Assembly (NCBI RefSeq): GCF_001542405.1 | Contig: NZ_LNCD01000033.1 | Span: 165,770-229,769, forward strand | Source: Rhizobium altiplani | Lineage (GTDB): Bacteria > Pseudomonadota > Alphaproteobacteria > Rhizobiales > Rhizobiaceae | Direction: 5' to 3' | Length of the DNA stretch: 64,000 bases | Shown here: one piece after another, positions 8,057 through 17,124 of the stretch | How positions within the stretch are numbered: position 1 is the first letter of the stretch | Layout: every line of letters begins with the position of its first letter | Program-made: the position numbers and the translations under genes | Notes under the pieces: generated by a model | Told to the model about the DNA's origin: nothing | Databases searched by the model: none | What the model saw: the letters and a program-made list of their open reading frames with translations, nothing else

Positions 8057-8785
8057 TTGAAATTGCCTGCCACATCCTTGATCCGACCGCTGCTGGCAGC
8101 GGCCGGTGCCTCACTTCTTGCTGCTTGTACGCAACTCCCCTCGGAACGAATTGTCGCAACCGCCCCGGCTCCCTCCATTGAGACGATTGCGCCCGAACCA
8201 GAGCCGCAGCCTGAGATCCAGCCGGTGGAGCGGGCTTCCGAGAAGCCGGACTACTCTCTCGCTTATGCCGAAGTCGACGAGGGAGAGTTTCGCTGGCCGC
8301 CGATAAATTACACAGCGGTCCATCCCGACTATTTGCGCCAGGAAGTCGACTATGCGACGGACGAGCCGCCGGGCACCATCGTGGTCGAGACCGAGAAAAG
8401 GTTTCTCTACCTGGTGCAGAAGGATGGACGAGCCATTCGCTACGGCGTGAGCCTTGGTGCCCAGGGCCGGGCATGGAAGGGGCGCGCAATCATTCAGTGG
8501 AAGCGAAAGTATCCGACATGGACGCCGACACCGTCGATGATCAGTCGCAATCCGAAACTCGAACAGTGGAGGCAAGGCATGCAGCCCGGCGTGAATAATC
8601 CCCTCGGGGCACGCGCGCTGTACATCTTTCAGGATGGCCAGGACACGCTCTATCGCATCCACGGCTCTCCGGAATGGCAAACGATCGGCAAGAACGCCTC
8701 GTCTGGCTGCGTGCGGATGTTCAATCAGGACGTCATCGACCTTTACGAACGCGTGAAGGGCAAGGCACCGCTGGTGGTGAAGTGA
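8057..8785 (+). CDS. L,D-transpeptidase (YkuD) lipoprotein
   Basis: The 242-residue lipoprotein cross-links peptidoglycan 3-3 or attaches proteins to it. The N-terminus has a lipobox (ASLLAACTQ, Cys about 24), so it is probably membrane anchored in the periplasm. A Pro/Glu-rich linker (about 38-58) precedes the YkuD domain at about 105-240. The catalytic region reads YRIHGSPEWQ...SSGCVRMFNQD, with His and the nucleophile Cys in SSGCVRM. The start is a TTG: the nearest upstream ATG runs into a stop. Rhizobia encode many such paralogues. Confidence 0.9.
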   Translation: MKLPATSLIRPLLAAAGASLLAACTQLPSERIVATAPAPSIETIAPEPEPQPEIQPVERASEKPDYSLAYAEVDEGEFRWPPINYTAVHPDYLRQEVDYATDEPPGTIVVETEKRFLYLVQKDGRAIRYGVSLGAQGRAWKGRAIIQWKRKYPTWTPTPSMISRNPKLEQWRQGMQPGVNNPLGARALYIFQDGQDTLYRIHGSPEWQTIGKNASSGCVRMFNQDVIDLYERVKGKAPLVVK

Positions 8786-8816
8786 CTACCGCTTGACGCA
8801 GGCGGTGTATTCGCCA

Positions 8817-10613
8817 TCACGGCGCCGGTTCGGTCAAACGATCATGATCCCACCCGGCGCCGAGAGCGGCGTCGACTTCACAGATCAAGCCTTCTGGGTC
8901 GTAGGTGATCGTTACTCGCCCCTTCAACTCCGCAGCCAGCAGGGTTTCGATCAGGCGCGAGCCGAAGCCTTTGCGCGAAGGGGGAGTAACGGCCGGCCCG
9001 CCCATTTCCCGCCAGCGCAACCTCAGCCGGTTATCCCCGCCAAGCGACCATTCAATCGAAATGTGGCCTGCCGGTACAGACAAGGCACCGTACTTGGCTG
9101 CATTCGTCGCCAATTCATGCAGAGCCAGCGAAATTGACACAACGGCCCGCGGCGCGAGATGGATGCTCGGGCCCGAGATTGAAAACCTGTCACGCTGATA
9201 GTGAGAGAGAGACTGTTTGACGACCGCTTCCAGTTCGGCCTGCTCCCAGTTGCCGTGTGTCAGGAGATCATGTGCCTTGGACATCGACGCCAGTCTGGCC
9301 TCGAAAGCGTCCACGCCCGCACGGTTCGCCTCCTCGCGTCCGAGCGTCTGTCGCGCAATCGCCATCACGGTCGCGAGCACGTTCTTCACACGATGGTTCA
9401 GTTCGCCCACGAGAACTGTCTGGAGCCGCTCGGCCTCCTTTCGGGCACTGATGTCGTGCGCTATTTTTGACGCTCCGACAATCCTGCCATAAGCGTCGAA
9501 AATTGGTGAAACGCTGAGCAGGACGTCGACAAGCCCGCCATCCTTGCGTCGGCGCTTGGTCTCATAGGGCTCGACCTTCCGGCCGGTGCTGACCTGCCTG
9601 ATGATCGCGGGCTCCTCTTCAATCCTGTCATCGGGAACCAGAATGATGACCGAGCGGCCGATCGCTTCCTCAGCCGAATAGCCGTAGAGCTTTTCTGCTC
9701 CGATATTCCAGCTCGTGATCCTCATGTTCAGGTCGGTGCCGAGAATGGCGTCGTCGGACGAAGCAATGATCGCGGCAAGGCGACGTTCCACCTCCTGGGC
9801 CCGCTTGCGTTCGGTGATATCGACGACAACCGCTGCGGTTTGCCGTATCTCTCCGTTCTTGTCGCGAAGAGGCGAGACGGAACTCGCTACCCATACGAGG
9901 CTGCCATCCTTGCGAACGTAGCGTTTCTCGATGTCGAAGCTTTCGCCGGTTTCCACCATCCTCCTGAACGATTGGACATAGTTGTCCAGATCCTTGGGAA
10001 AGGTGATGTCCTGCACGCGCATCTTCAGAAGCTCGGCTTCCGTGTATCCGACGATGTCGCAGAAACGGCTGTTGACCAAGAGCAGACGGCCCGCGAGATC
10101 AGACTGGCCTATGCCTGCGGCCGTTTGTGAGAATATGGCACGAAACCGCTCCTCGCTTTCCCGCAACGCGGTCTCGAACCTGACGCGTTGAGTGGTCTCG
10201 CTGACGATGCAGAAGACGCCGCCGACCTTTCCCGCTTCGTCCCTGATCGGCGAATAAGAGATGTCGAAATGTACAGTCTCGGGATAGCCGTGTCGCTCGA
10301 TATAGAATGGACGGTCCTTGGCAACCACTGTCTCGCCGTGATCAAGAACACGTAGCAGGAGCGGTTCCAGATCGCTCCACAATTCGCTCCAATGCTCGCG
10401 GGCGGGGCGGCCGAGGGCCTGAGGATGCTTGCTCCCGATTGTAGGCGCATAGGCGTCATTATAGAGAGCGATGAAATCCCGGCCCCAGAATATGACGATC
10501 TGCGCCTTGGCGGGCAGCATGATGTCGACGGCCGATTTCAATCCGTCCGGCCACGAGGAAAAGGGACCGATGCCGCTTGCTTCCCAGTCGCGGTCGTAAA
10601 TGCGACCGGCCAT
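8817..10613 (-). CDS. PAS-domain sensor histidine kinase, HWE family
   Basis: The 598-residue cytoplasmic sensor has no transmembrane segments. Three PAS/PAC units lie at about 40-150, 155-275 and 280-400, each ending with a motif such as VVDITERKRAQE. The kinase core has the HWE-type dimerisation helix GELNHRVKNVLATV (phospho-His), the N box HELATNAAKYGALS, a WREMGGP segment and GFGSRLIETLL. HWE kinases usually act in light, redox or general stress signalling. ATG at 10613 is preferred; a TTG at 10718 would add 35 unconvincing residues. No response regulator adjoins. Confidence 0.88.
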   Translation of the reverse strand: MAGRIYDRDWEASGIGPFSSWPDGLKSAVDIMLPAKAQIVIFWGRDFIALYNDAYAPTIGSKHPQALGRPAREHWSELWSDLEPLLLRVLDHGETVVAKDRPFYIERHGYPETVHFDISYSPIRDEAGKVGGVFCIVSETTQRVRFETALRESEERFRAIFSQTAAGIGQSDLAGRLLLVNSRFCDIVGYTEAELLKMRVQDITFPKDLDNYVQSFRRMVETGESFDIEKRYVRKDGSLVWVASSVSPLRDKNGEIRQTAAVVVDITERKRAQEVERRLAAIIASSDDAILGTDLNMRITSWNIGAEKLYGYSAEEAIGRSVIILVPDDRIEEEPAIIRQVSTGRKVEPYETKRRRKDGGLVDVLLSVSPIFDAYGRIVGASKIAHDISARKEAERLQTVLVGELNHRVKNVLATVMAIARQTLGREEANRAGVDAFEARLASMSKAHDLLTHGNWEQAELEAVVKQSLSHYQRDRFSISGPSIHLAPRAVVSISLALHELATNAAKYGALSVPAGHISIEWSLGGDNRLRLRWREMGGPAVTPPSRKGFGSRLIETLLAAELKGRVTITYDPEGLICEVDAALGAGWDHDRLTEPAP

Positions 10614-10730
10614 CTCGCCTGATCCGGAATATGTGTCGCTGCTGCGCAGGGGTGTGTCCTCTCTAGAGTGCCCTTGTAATTCAAAGGTTTGGCGCGCAGA
10701 CGTCAAGAGGCAATGCAAGAGAGCAGTCAG

Positions 10731-11408
10731 TTATCGTTCGACGTGGCACCAGGCGGCCAGGAGCGGACGTGCGGTGCATCGCATCGCGACATTGTGCCCC
10801 GCTTCGTTGAAAAAAATCGAACCGATCGAACCGCGCTGCCAGCCCTTGTCATCGCAGGAGAACTCGCAGTCGGACAGCGCCAGAAAGACCCGGGAGCGAT
10901 ACTGTATGTGGTCAGGGAAACGGCTGTAAGGCGCCATGATGGTGAGGCCGAGAGCCACGTCGCTGCGCTCTTCCACGCCGGATATGCCGGCCACGACCGC
11001 ATGCGCATGCGTATGTTCTATGTTGATGCTGGCAAACGGGCCGGTTTTGCTCGCAACCCATTCGAGGCTCTTGGCGACGTCGTTGATGGCCGCAGCGACC
11101 TCTGCGAAAGGTTCACCCGTCAAAGCCAAATTGCGCAGCGCAAATTGCAATTGCGGAGCCAGCGGCAGAGAGGTGGCCGGCTTGTTTGCGATGGCGCCCG
11201 GTTCCTGGAGCAGGTGGAATACTTTCCCCGCGACAAACTTCTCCATGAATGGAGCAGCGTCGGACAGCATGATGTTTCCCAACGCGCCGATCAGGCGTTG
11301 CACGGCGACAGGCCTGCGCGCGCGGCTCACTGGATAGTCGCCACTGGCAGCCCTGGTCCCACGATGCAGAAGGAGATCTGCTTCCCTTCTCAACCGGGGT
11401 TTCGACAT
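10731..11408 (-). CDS. Degenerate DMSP-lyase-like cupin protein
   Basis: The 225-residue protein aligns along its length with the cupin at 61704-62339, sharing the MAP-x-RxPDH, GEFxxxDxGW and VAMR/HAMR landmarks. The metal site is broken: where the intact cupin has HDHAPEE this one has HIQYRSR, and PPGIRHAMR becomes EAGHNVAMR. Three of the four expected ligands are therefore lost, so lyase chemistry is unlikely; a binding or regulatory role is possible. ATG at 11408 follows AAGGAG at a long spacing; a GTG at 11432 is an alternative. Confidence 0.7.
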   Translation of the reverse strand: MSKPRLRREADLLLHRGTRAASGDYPVSRARRPVAVQRLIGALGNIMLSDAAPFMEKFVAGKVFHLLQEPGAIANKPATSLPLAPQLQFALRNLALTGEPFAEVAAAINDVAKSLEWVASKTGPFASINIEHTHAHAVVAGISGVEERSDVALGLTIMAPYSRFPDHIQYRSRVFLALSDCEFSCDDKGWQRGSIGSIFFNEAGHNVAMRCTARPLLAAWCHVER

Positions 11409-11545
11409 CGGTATGGAACGCTCCTTGATCACATGAGGCGATCCTTATCCCGGCCGGATCAAAAAGCAAACTGTTCGAAGCACCATTTCGGAACATGTTG
11501 ACCGCGGCCGCATGCGCTTGGCAGGAATCCTCACCCCAACGCCTT

Positions 11546-11583
11546 GCGTTTCTGCTCGGCGGTTGACCGCCAAACAGAAACGC
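11546..11583. terminator. Two-tier hairpin downstream of the transaminase
   Basis: An outer 9-bp stem (GCGTTTCTG with CAGAAACGC) encloses an inner 6-bp stem (GGCGGT with ACCGCC) and a TG loop. It lies just after the minus-strand stop at 11596. There is no U-tract, so it may terminate weakly or protect the transcript end. Confidence 0.45.
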
Positions 11584-11595
11584 GCCGAGCCGGTC

Positions 11596-12945
11596 CTATT
11601 CTGCTCGTTTCAGGGCATCTCCCAGAATCGAGACGATATTTCCGATTTCGCCGCTCTCAATGATCAGCGGCGGGGAAAGCGCGATCGTATCGCCCGTGAC
11701 ACGGATCAACAGCCCCTTCTGGAAGCAGTCGACGAAGACGTCATAGGCGCGCGCACCAGGCGCGCCGTCGCGGGATGCAAGTTCGATTGCGCCGACGAGC
11801 CCGAGGTTGCGGATGTCGACGACATGCCTCAGTCCCTTCAAGGAGTGAAGAGCCTCCTGCCAGGTGTCGGTCAAGGAGGCGGCTCGGGTCAGCAGTCCTT
11901 CCTCCTCGTAGATCTCCAATGTGGCAATGCCGGCAGCACTGGCAACCGGGTGACCGGAATAGGTATAGCCGTGGAAGAGTTCGATCTGGCTCTCGGGTCC
12001 CGCCATCAAGGCGTCGTACACCTTACGGCGCGCAAAGACCGCTCCCATCGGAATGGCGCCGTTCGTCAGACCCTTGGCTGTCGTGACAAGATCGGGAACA
12101 ACACCGAAATAGTCGGTCGCAAATGGCGTCCCAAGCCGGCCAAAGCCGGTGATGACCTCGTCGAAGATCAGGAGGATGCCATGCTTGTCGGCAATAGCGC
12201 GCAGACGCTCCAGATATCCCTTCGGCGGCAGGATGACGCCGGCGGAGCCAGACATCGGCTCGACGATGACGGCGGCGATCGTTTCTGCGCCATGCAGCGC
12301 AACCAGCCGCTCCAGATCGTCGGCCAGCTCGACCCCATGCTGCGGGAGCCCCTTGGAGAAACCATTTCGCTCGATGTCGAGGGTATGGCGCATATGGTCG
12401 GCCGGTATCTGCGGGAAGACGCGTCGGTTGTTGACGAGACCGCCGACCGAGATGCCGCCGAAGCCGACGCCGTGATATCCCTTCTCGCGACCGATGATGC
12501 GGGTGCGGGTGCCCTGGCCGATGGCGCGCTGGTAGGCGATCGCAATCTTCAACGCCGTATCGACCGATTCCGAGCCGGAGCCGGTGAAGAACACGCGATC
12601 GAGTTTTGCGCCCGGGCCGCCCGGCGCGATCCTTGCGAGCCTTTCGGCAAAGTCGAAAGCGACGGGATGGCCCATCTGAAAGGTCGGTGCAAAGTCCATC
12701 GTCTGCAGCTGGCGAGCAACGGCATCCGCGATGCGCCGGCGACCGTGGCCGGCATTGACGCACCAGAGGCCAGCCGTGCCGTCCAGCACCTTGTTGCCGT
12801 CAATATCTCGGTAATACATGCCTTCGGCTGAGGCGAGCAGCCGGGGTGCGGTCTTGAATTGGCGGTTTGCCGTAAACGGCATCCAGAAATTATCGAGGGA
12901 AGGCCGGTTGGAAATGCTGATCTGGTCCACCGCTATAGTCTCCAT
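11596..12945 (-). CDS. Beta-alanine:pyruvate (omega-amino acid) transaminase
   Basis: The 449-residue class III PLP aminotransferase transfers an amino group from beta-alanine or another omega-amine to pyruvate. It closely follows the Pseudomonas omega-amino acid:pyruvate transaminase pattern: FWMPFTANRQFKTAPRLL, GTAGLWCVNAGHGRR, MDFAPTFQMGHP, GYHGVGFGGISVGG, DEVITGFGRLG and TTAKGLTNGAIPMGAV with the PLP lysine. Start at 12945 gives the usual length; ATG at 12960 is also possible. Divergent XRE-cupin regulator at 13073 is the likely controller. Confidence 0.92.
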   Translation of the reverse strand: METIAVDQISISNRPSLDNFWMPFTANRQFKTAPRLLASAEGMYYRDIDGNKVLDGTAGLWCVNAGHGRRRIADAVARQLQTMDFAPTFQMGHPVAFDFAERLARIAPGGPGAKLDRVFFTGSGSESVDTALKIAIAYQRAIGQGTRTRIIGREKGYHGVGFGGISVGGLVNNRRVFPQIPADHMRHTLDIERNGFSKGLPQHGVELADDLERLVALHGAETIAAVIVEPMSGSAGVILPPKGYLERLRAIADKHGILLIFDEVITGFGRLGTPFATDYFGVVPDLVTTAKGLTNGAIPMGAVFARRKVYDALMAGPESQIELFHGYTYSGHPVASAAGIATLEIYEEEGLLTRAASLTDTWQEALHSLKGLRHVVDIRNLGLVGAIELASRDGAPGARAYDVFVDCFQKGLLIRVTGDTIALSPPLIIESGEIGNIVSILGDALKRAE

Positions 12946-13072
12946 TGTGCGTGGCGACATGTTGGGTGATTTGCGCCGACGGACAAGTCCTTTTCTTTGC
13001 TCATGTAAACGCTTGAAATCTATGGCTATGCGTTGAATATGTTCGATATTCGCAACAGGTGAAACGCGCCCC

Positions 13073-13621
13073 ATGTCCGTCGATATCGGCAACCGCCTTC
13101 GTCATCTGAGGATGATGCACAATCTCTCTCAACGCGAACTGGCAAAGCGCGCCGGTGTCACGAATTCAACGATCTCGTTGATCGAGTCGAACTCCTCCAA
13201 CCCCTCCGTCGGGGCATTGAAGCGTATTCTTGACGGCATCCCCATTGGTCTGGCGGAGTTTTTTGCCTTCGAACCGGAGCGGCCGCGAAAGGCATTCTAC
13301 GCAGCAGAGGAACTCGTCGAGATCGGCAAGGGGCCGATCTCCTATCGTCAGGTTGGGGAAAGCCTGTTCGGGCGCAGCCTGCAGATCCTGAAGGAGTGCT
13401 ACCAGCCGGGCTCCGACACCGGCAAGGTTTCCCTCGTCCACGAGGGGGAAGAGGGCGGTATCGTTCTTTCCGGGCGGCTCGAAGTGACTGTTGACGACGA
13501 GCGTCGGATCCTTGGGCCGGGCGATGCCTATTATTTCGAGAGCCGGCGACCGCACCGGTTCCGATGCGTCGGGCCGATTGCATGCGAGGTCATCAGCGCC
13601 TGCACACCCCCGACATTCTAA
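13073..13621 (+). CDS. XRE-family regulator with C-terminal cupin domain
   Basis: The 182-residue regulator resembles PuuR. An N-terminal helix-turn-helix (IGNRLRHLRMMHNLSQRELA, then TNSTISLIESN, about 5-58) is followed by a cupin at about 110-178 (LVHEGEEGGIVLSGRLEV, then LGPGDAYYFESRRPHRF). Such proteins sense amines or amino acids. Transcribed divergently from the transaminase 127 nt away, whose operator it probably occupies. Confidence 0.9.
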   Translation: MSVDIGNRLRHLRMMHNLSQRELAKRAGVTNSTISLIESNSSNPSVGALKRILDGIPIGLAEFFAFEPERPRKAFYAAEELVEIGKGPISYRQVGESLFGRSLQILKECYQPGSDTGKVSLVHEGEEGGIVLSGRLEVTVDDERRILGPGDAYYFESRRPHRFRCVGPIACEVISACTPPTF

Positions 13622-13631
13622 TTTAGATCCT

Positions 13632-14417
13632 TCAGGCTTTGGCGCCCTTTATCCTCGCCAGGACGCGGTCAAGCGCCGAGATCAGGGCATCGCGCCCGCC
13701 GTTTTTCTGGAAGTCGGACAGCACCTGTTCGTTGAGGCCGCCCTTCGTCGCAAACTCGCTGCTGAGTTCTTCGAGTGGAACGGTTTCCGAGCGCAGCGCA
13801 GTCTGCGTGAGACTGGCAAACAGCGGCGCTATATAGGCGCGTCCCTTGCCTTTGGCGAGGCCACGCTGTTCCAGCCACGTGGCCGAGATATCCATGATTC
13901 CCATGACGGTCGACATCAGAGCGCTGGCCGCCGCCAAGAGGTCGTATTCCTCCTTCGTCTCGCATTCGACCGCCGTACCAAGAACGGAAAAGAGCGACGC
14001 AACATGAGGATCTGGCGGAAAAACGGCCGTCACCCCTTCGCGGTCGGCCACGAAAGGCAAGGGAATGGCCTGGACGAGGTGAACATCCGCCCCGATCCAT
14101 TCAAGAAGTGCCTGGCGATCGGTTGCTGCAATGACGCTGAGAACGGATTGATCCTTTCGGAACGTCAGTCCGCCGAGAACCTCCTTCGCAATTTGCGGGC
14201 GTACCGCCAGGACAACCAGGTCGCTCGCGTCGATGACGGCCTGATTGTCGGCGGCAATCGAGACTTCCGCAAAGTCCGCAGCCAATTTCTGGGCGATCTC
14301 GGCGTTGCGAGGCGAAATCGTCACATGCGCGACGGCGGCGGGCTTCGTCAACAGCCCCCGGACCATGGCGTCGCTGATGGCTCCGGTTCCGATAAAGCCG
14401 ATTTTTTCTGTCTGCAC
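13632..14417 (-). CDS. Pyrroline-5-carboxylate reductase-like dehydrogenase
   Basis: The protein has 261 residues. An N-terminal Rossmann motif IGFIGTGAISDAMVRGLL binds NAD(P)H; VVLAVRPQ and VQAIPLP are ProC landmarks. The C-terminal helix motif reads FATKGGLNEQVLSDFQKNGG rather than the usual proline-binding SPGGTT, marking a divergent subfamily whose substrate may not be pyrroline-5-carboxylate. GTG at 14417 is chosen because GGGGAGAG precedes it. Convergent with the XRE-cupin gene (10 nt gap). Confidence 0.8.
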   Translation of the reverse strand: MQTEKIGFIGTGAISDAMVRGLLTKPAAVAHVTISPRNAEIAQKLAADFAEVSIAADNQAVIDASDLVVLAVRPQIAKEVLGGLTFRKDQSVLSVIAATDRQALLEWIGADVHLVQAIPLPFVADREGVTAVFPPDPHVASLFSVLGTAVECETKEEYDLLAAASALMSTVMGIMDISATWLEQRGLAKGKGRAYIAPLFASLTQTALRSETVPLEELSSEFATKGGLNEQVLSDFQKNGGRDALISALDRVLARIKGAKA

Positions 14418-14537
14418 GCCACTCTCCCCATGCTGCGTGGTCAAGCCGGACATCGCCCGCACCGCGAAATAGCGTTCCGCGGGCGAGGTGGCAAGGCAGA
14501 CAGGCCATTTGGCAAATCGACCCGCAAACCGAAATGA

Positions 14538-15116
14538 CTACTCTCGCGCACGCATGGGTGCCAAGGACATGGAGTGCGAGTAGGCCTGGGGCGATCTGCT
14601 TCCGGGCATGTTTTCATCGAGTACGAGCGCCTGGAGATCGTCCGTCCTGACATCGAGTGTGACGGCACTTTGTCTTTTGTCCAATTGCCAGACATGGTAG
14701 CCAAGCGCCGGCGAGTAGCCGCAGTCACAGCCGCAATCGTCCCATGCGATCGGCTTTGGCATCTCCGGCAGCAGCATGATCACCGGTTTCGGCATTTTGT
14801 AGCAATGCCCTTCGTAGGCGTAGCCGTAGATAACGCCGATGCTCTTGAGATAGCCTTGGCAGCCGTCTCCATAGCCGCGCCATGGCAGCCCTATTGCTAT
14901 CGGCAGGCACATTGTCTTGTGGCAATACTGCAGCGAAATGTTCACGCTCGGCGCGCTTTTGCTCTTGTCGGTGCAGTCCGTCCCCTCGTCAGGGGAAGGA
15001 TCCTCAGGGACGTCAACCTTGGTGCAGTCGGTTGCAGGACGTCCGTATAGTCGCACCTCACTCGGGTCGTACGGGCCAGACTTTCCGACGTCTGGATTTC
15101 TGCAGCAGTCGCTCAT
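14538..15116 (-). CDS. Cysteine-rich protein of the YcaO-TfuA cluster
   Basis: The 192-residue protein has eleven cysteines: C4, C5, C31, C48, C65, C70, C87, C105, C128, C130 and C132, including SDCCRNP at the start and DDCGCDCGY near the end. It is also rich in Gly, Tyr and Pro. There is no signal peptide or transmembrane helix. AAAGGAGAGG precedes the ATG and it follows the metallopeptidase by 22 nt, so it is the last gene of the YcaO-TfuA transcription unit. Family not recognised; it could be the modified substrate, a metal-binding helper or an unrelated structural protein. Confidence 0.7.
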   Translation of the reverse strand: MSDCCRNPDVGKSGPYDPSEVRLYGRPATDCTKVDVPEDPSPDEGTDCTDKSKSAPSVNISLQYCHKTMCLPIAIGLPWRGYGDGCQGYLKSIGVIYGYAYEGHCYKMPKPVIMLLPEMPKPIAWDDCGCDCGYSPALGYHVWQLDKRQSAVTLDVRTDDLQALVLDENMPGSRSPQAYSHSMSLAPMRARE

Positions 15117-15138
15117 TGCCCTCTCCTTTCGGGTTGCT

Positions 15139-16317
15139 TCAATAGATGATTTCACGCCATGCAAAATTTGCTCTGAGAGCTTCCGCAACGGCACCATCGG
15201 CGGCGTCAACGATCGACCTTGCGGCTTGGTTGAATGTCAAAGTCCGAGCGTCAAGTGTCTTTAGTGAAGCGCCGAGCGCACGTCCGACGTCGTCGCGAGC
15301 CTTCTCCAAGGCCAGCTGGAAGTACAGGGGTCTTGTCCGAAAAGACTGCGCCGTCAGCTCGCGGAAGCGATCAAACTCGTCGAGGGCCAGATTTCGCAAA
15401 TCGTCGCGAAGAAGGCGCGGCTCGGCAGAACCATTGGCCACCAGATTGCGATGATAAAGCTCAACGATGGTGTCGAACATGGCGCCGACGAAAGGTAGCG
15501 CCCGATCATGCGGGTCGCGTGTGACTTCCGACATTCGCCTGAAATTGGTCGCGAGGCGGATCTGGGTTTCCGGGCTGGTTTCGGCGAAGCGATTGAGCTC
15601 GTTGTAGAGCAGCAAATTGCCCTTTGTCCTTCGCAAAAGACGGTCGATAGCGGAATCGAAGGAGAGAAAAGTAATCAGCGATACACAGTCGGAAAAGCCT
15701 TCCGAGAAGGGAAAGAAATCGCTCTCGCGGGAGGCTCCGACCGGAATGCCTATTTCCGAAAAGATGATCAGGTGGCCGACTTCATGGGCGATCGCATCGA
15801 AATTCAGCGCGTAAGGTCTTGGTGTACCACCGGCATCAGAGCGTCCGAGTTCCAGAAAGCCGTAGCCTGCCTGGGCGTTGTCCCAGTCGACCAAAGGGAT
15901 GATCTCCAGTCTGGGGAGCGTGGCATCGAAAAACCAATGAACCGGATGGCCGAGGTAACTCTGCCAGATCTCGAGCACACGGTGAATGCAGGCATAGGCA
16001 TGCACGCCGAGATAGGGCCGCGATAGTGGATCGAGATTGTCGAAATGACCGTCAGGCCCGGCATGCACGGGCGGGCGCGTGACGCCGATAAACGGTGGCA
16101 GGCGCGAAAACCCGTAGGGCTCCTTGCTGTAAAGCGGATCAGCCACATACATGCGGGCGTCGCTCGGGCCCGGGGAAATCTGGTCAGGTAGGATAGACAG
16201 CCAGACGCGATCTGGCTGCTCGTAGCCCGGGATGAAGGGAGGCTGCGGAAAAATCCAGAATCGCGTTCCTGTGCCGGCCTCGTTAGAGACCAGCGAAACA
16301 TTCGGCTGAAAATCCAT
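15139..16317 (-). CDS. Gluzincin-type zinc metallopeptidase
   Basis: The protein has 392 residues. The zinc site is IAHEVGHLIIF (H178, E179, H182), followed 24 residues after the second His by SEGFSD (E206, D210). This HExxH plus E-x3-D layout is that of M4/M36-like gluzincins. There is no Sec signal, suggesting a cytoplasmic role such as removal of a leader peptide, though this is inference. ATG at 16317 is chosen; the longer frame opens with TTG. It sits between tfuA and the cysteine-rich gene on the same strand. Confidence 0.75.
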   Translation of the reverse strand: MDFQPNVSLVSNEAGTGTRFWIFPQPPFIPGYEQPDRVWLSILPDQISPGPSDARMYVADPLYSKEPYGFSRLPPFIGVTRPPVHAGPDGHFDNLDPLSRPYLGVHAYACIHRVLEIWQSYLGHPVHWFFDATLPRLEIIPLVDWDNAQAGYGFLELGRSDAGGTPRPYALNFDAIAHEVGHLIIFSEIGIPVGASRESDFFPFSEGFSDCVSLITFLSFDSAIDRLLRRTKGNLLLYNELNRFAETSPETQIRLATNFRRMSEVTRDPHDRALPFVGAMFDTIVELYHRNLVANGSAEPRLLRDDLRNLALDEFDRFRELTAQSFRTRPLYFQLALEKARDDVGRALGASLKTLDARTLTFNQAARSIVDAADGAVAEALRANFAWREIIY

Positions 16318-16359
16318 GCTGGCCTCGCCCTTAAAAGGTCGAAACAACTTTACGTTTAA

Positions 16360-17115
16360 TTAGTAATAATTAATTAAGTCTATGTCAATATTGGTTGCTT
16401 GCAGATCACGAATGAAAGTATTCGTTGCAACCCAGGCTTCAGTTGGGTGATGGACGATAGATTCTGACGACAACCGGGGCGCGATTTTCAGAGCCAATAG
16501 TGCGTCAAGACCCTTCTGTCGGACAAATTGCTGACGCAGGCGGCCGATTTCTTCTCGCCCCCATCCCTCAGAGCGAAGTATCCTGTCAATGGATCGATCG
16601 CGAAAATTCATTCGCCGGGCAGTTGCGGTAAGGCTATCGCGTTGAGCGGCGCTTATATGGCCGAGCCGCATCAGATGGGAGAACGTTCTTTGCAGATCGA
16701 TCAATGCGTCCGTCACCGGCGGGAACCCCAACTCGGCCGGCCCCGACTGAACGGCGACGGCATCGTCCGGGGTCAGCACCCAGCGCCTGTACCACCGGAA
16801 GATCAGTCCGACGCCGATCATGCCGTATGGACCCAACTCCGCAGCCCGAAGCGCTCCCATGCTTGCGGCTCCGATCACGACGATCCCCTGCGCAAGTGCC
16901 CACAAAATTTCCTTGTGTCGGACTGATGGGCGGTCTTCGAACTGTCCATCGATGATGACCATCGCTCTTGGACGAAATGCGTGGGCGGCAAGCAAAATGT
17001 CGCCCTGAGCCACCGGCTGCAGGTAAACGGCGTCAAGTGCCGCCTGAGCCTCAGGCAGTCGCAGTGTCGGCCCCAGAAAGACCAGTATCGGCCCCGCTTG
17101 ATCTGCCGCACTCAT
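16360..17115 (-). CDS. TfuA-like protein
   Basis: The 251-residue protein contains the TfuA domain: PILVFLGPTLRLPEAQAAL at the start, then VVIGAASMGALRAAELGPYG (about 75-95) and a tail of helices. TfuA proteins partner with YcaO enzymes, in known cases helping thioamide formation in peptides or proteins. TAGGAGGT precedes the ATG and overlaps the YcaO stop codon, so the two are translationally linked. The gene is followed by a 42-nt gap before the metallopeptidase. Confidence 0.88.
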   Translation of the reverse strand: MSAADQAGPILVFLGPTLRLPEAQAALDAVYLQPVAQGDILLAAHAFRPRAMVIIDGQFEDRPSVRHKEILWALAQGIVVIGAASMGALRAAELGPYGMIGVGLIFRWYRRWVLTPDDAVAVQSGPAELGFPPVTDALIDLQRTFSHLMRLGHISAAQRDSLTATARRMNFRDRSIDRILRSEGWGREEIGRLRQQFVRQKGLDALLALKIAPRLSSESIVHHPTEAWVATNTFIRDLQATNIDIDLINYY

Positions 17116-17124
17116 TTTGACCTC

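Noticed and set aside
11512..12831. 439-residue plus-strand open frame
   Set aside because: Antisense to the transaminase, whose motifs are unmistakable.
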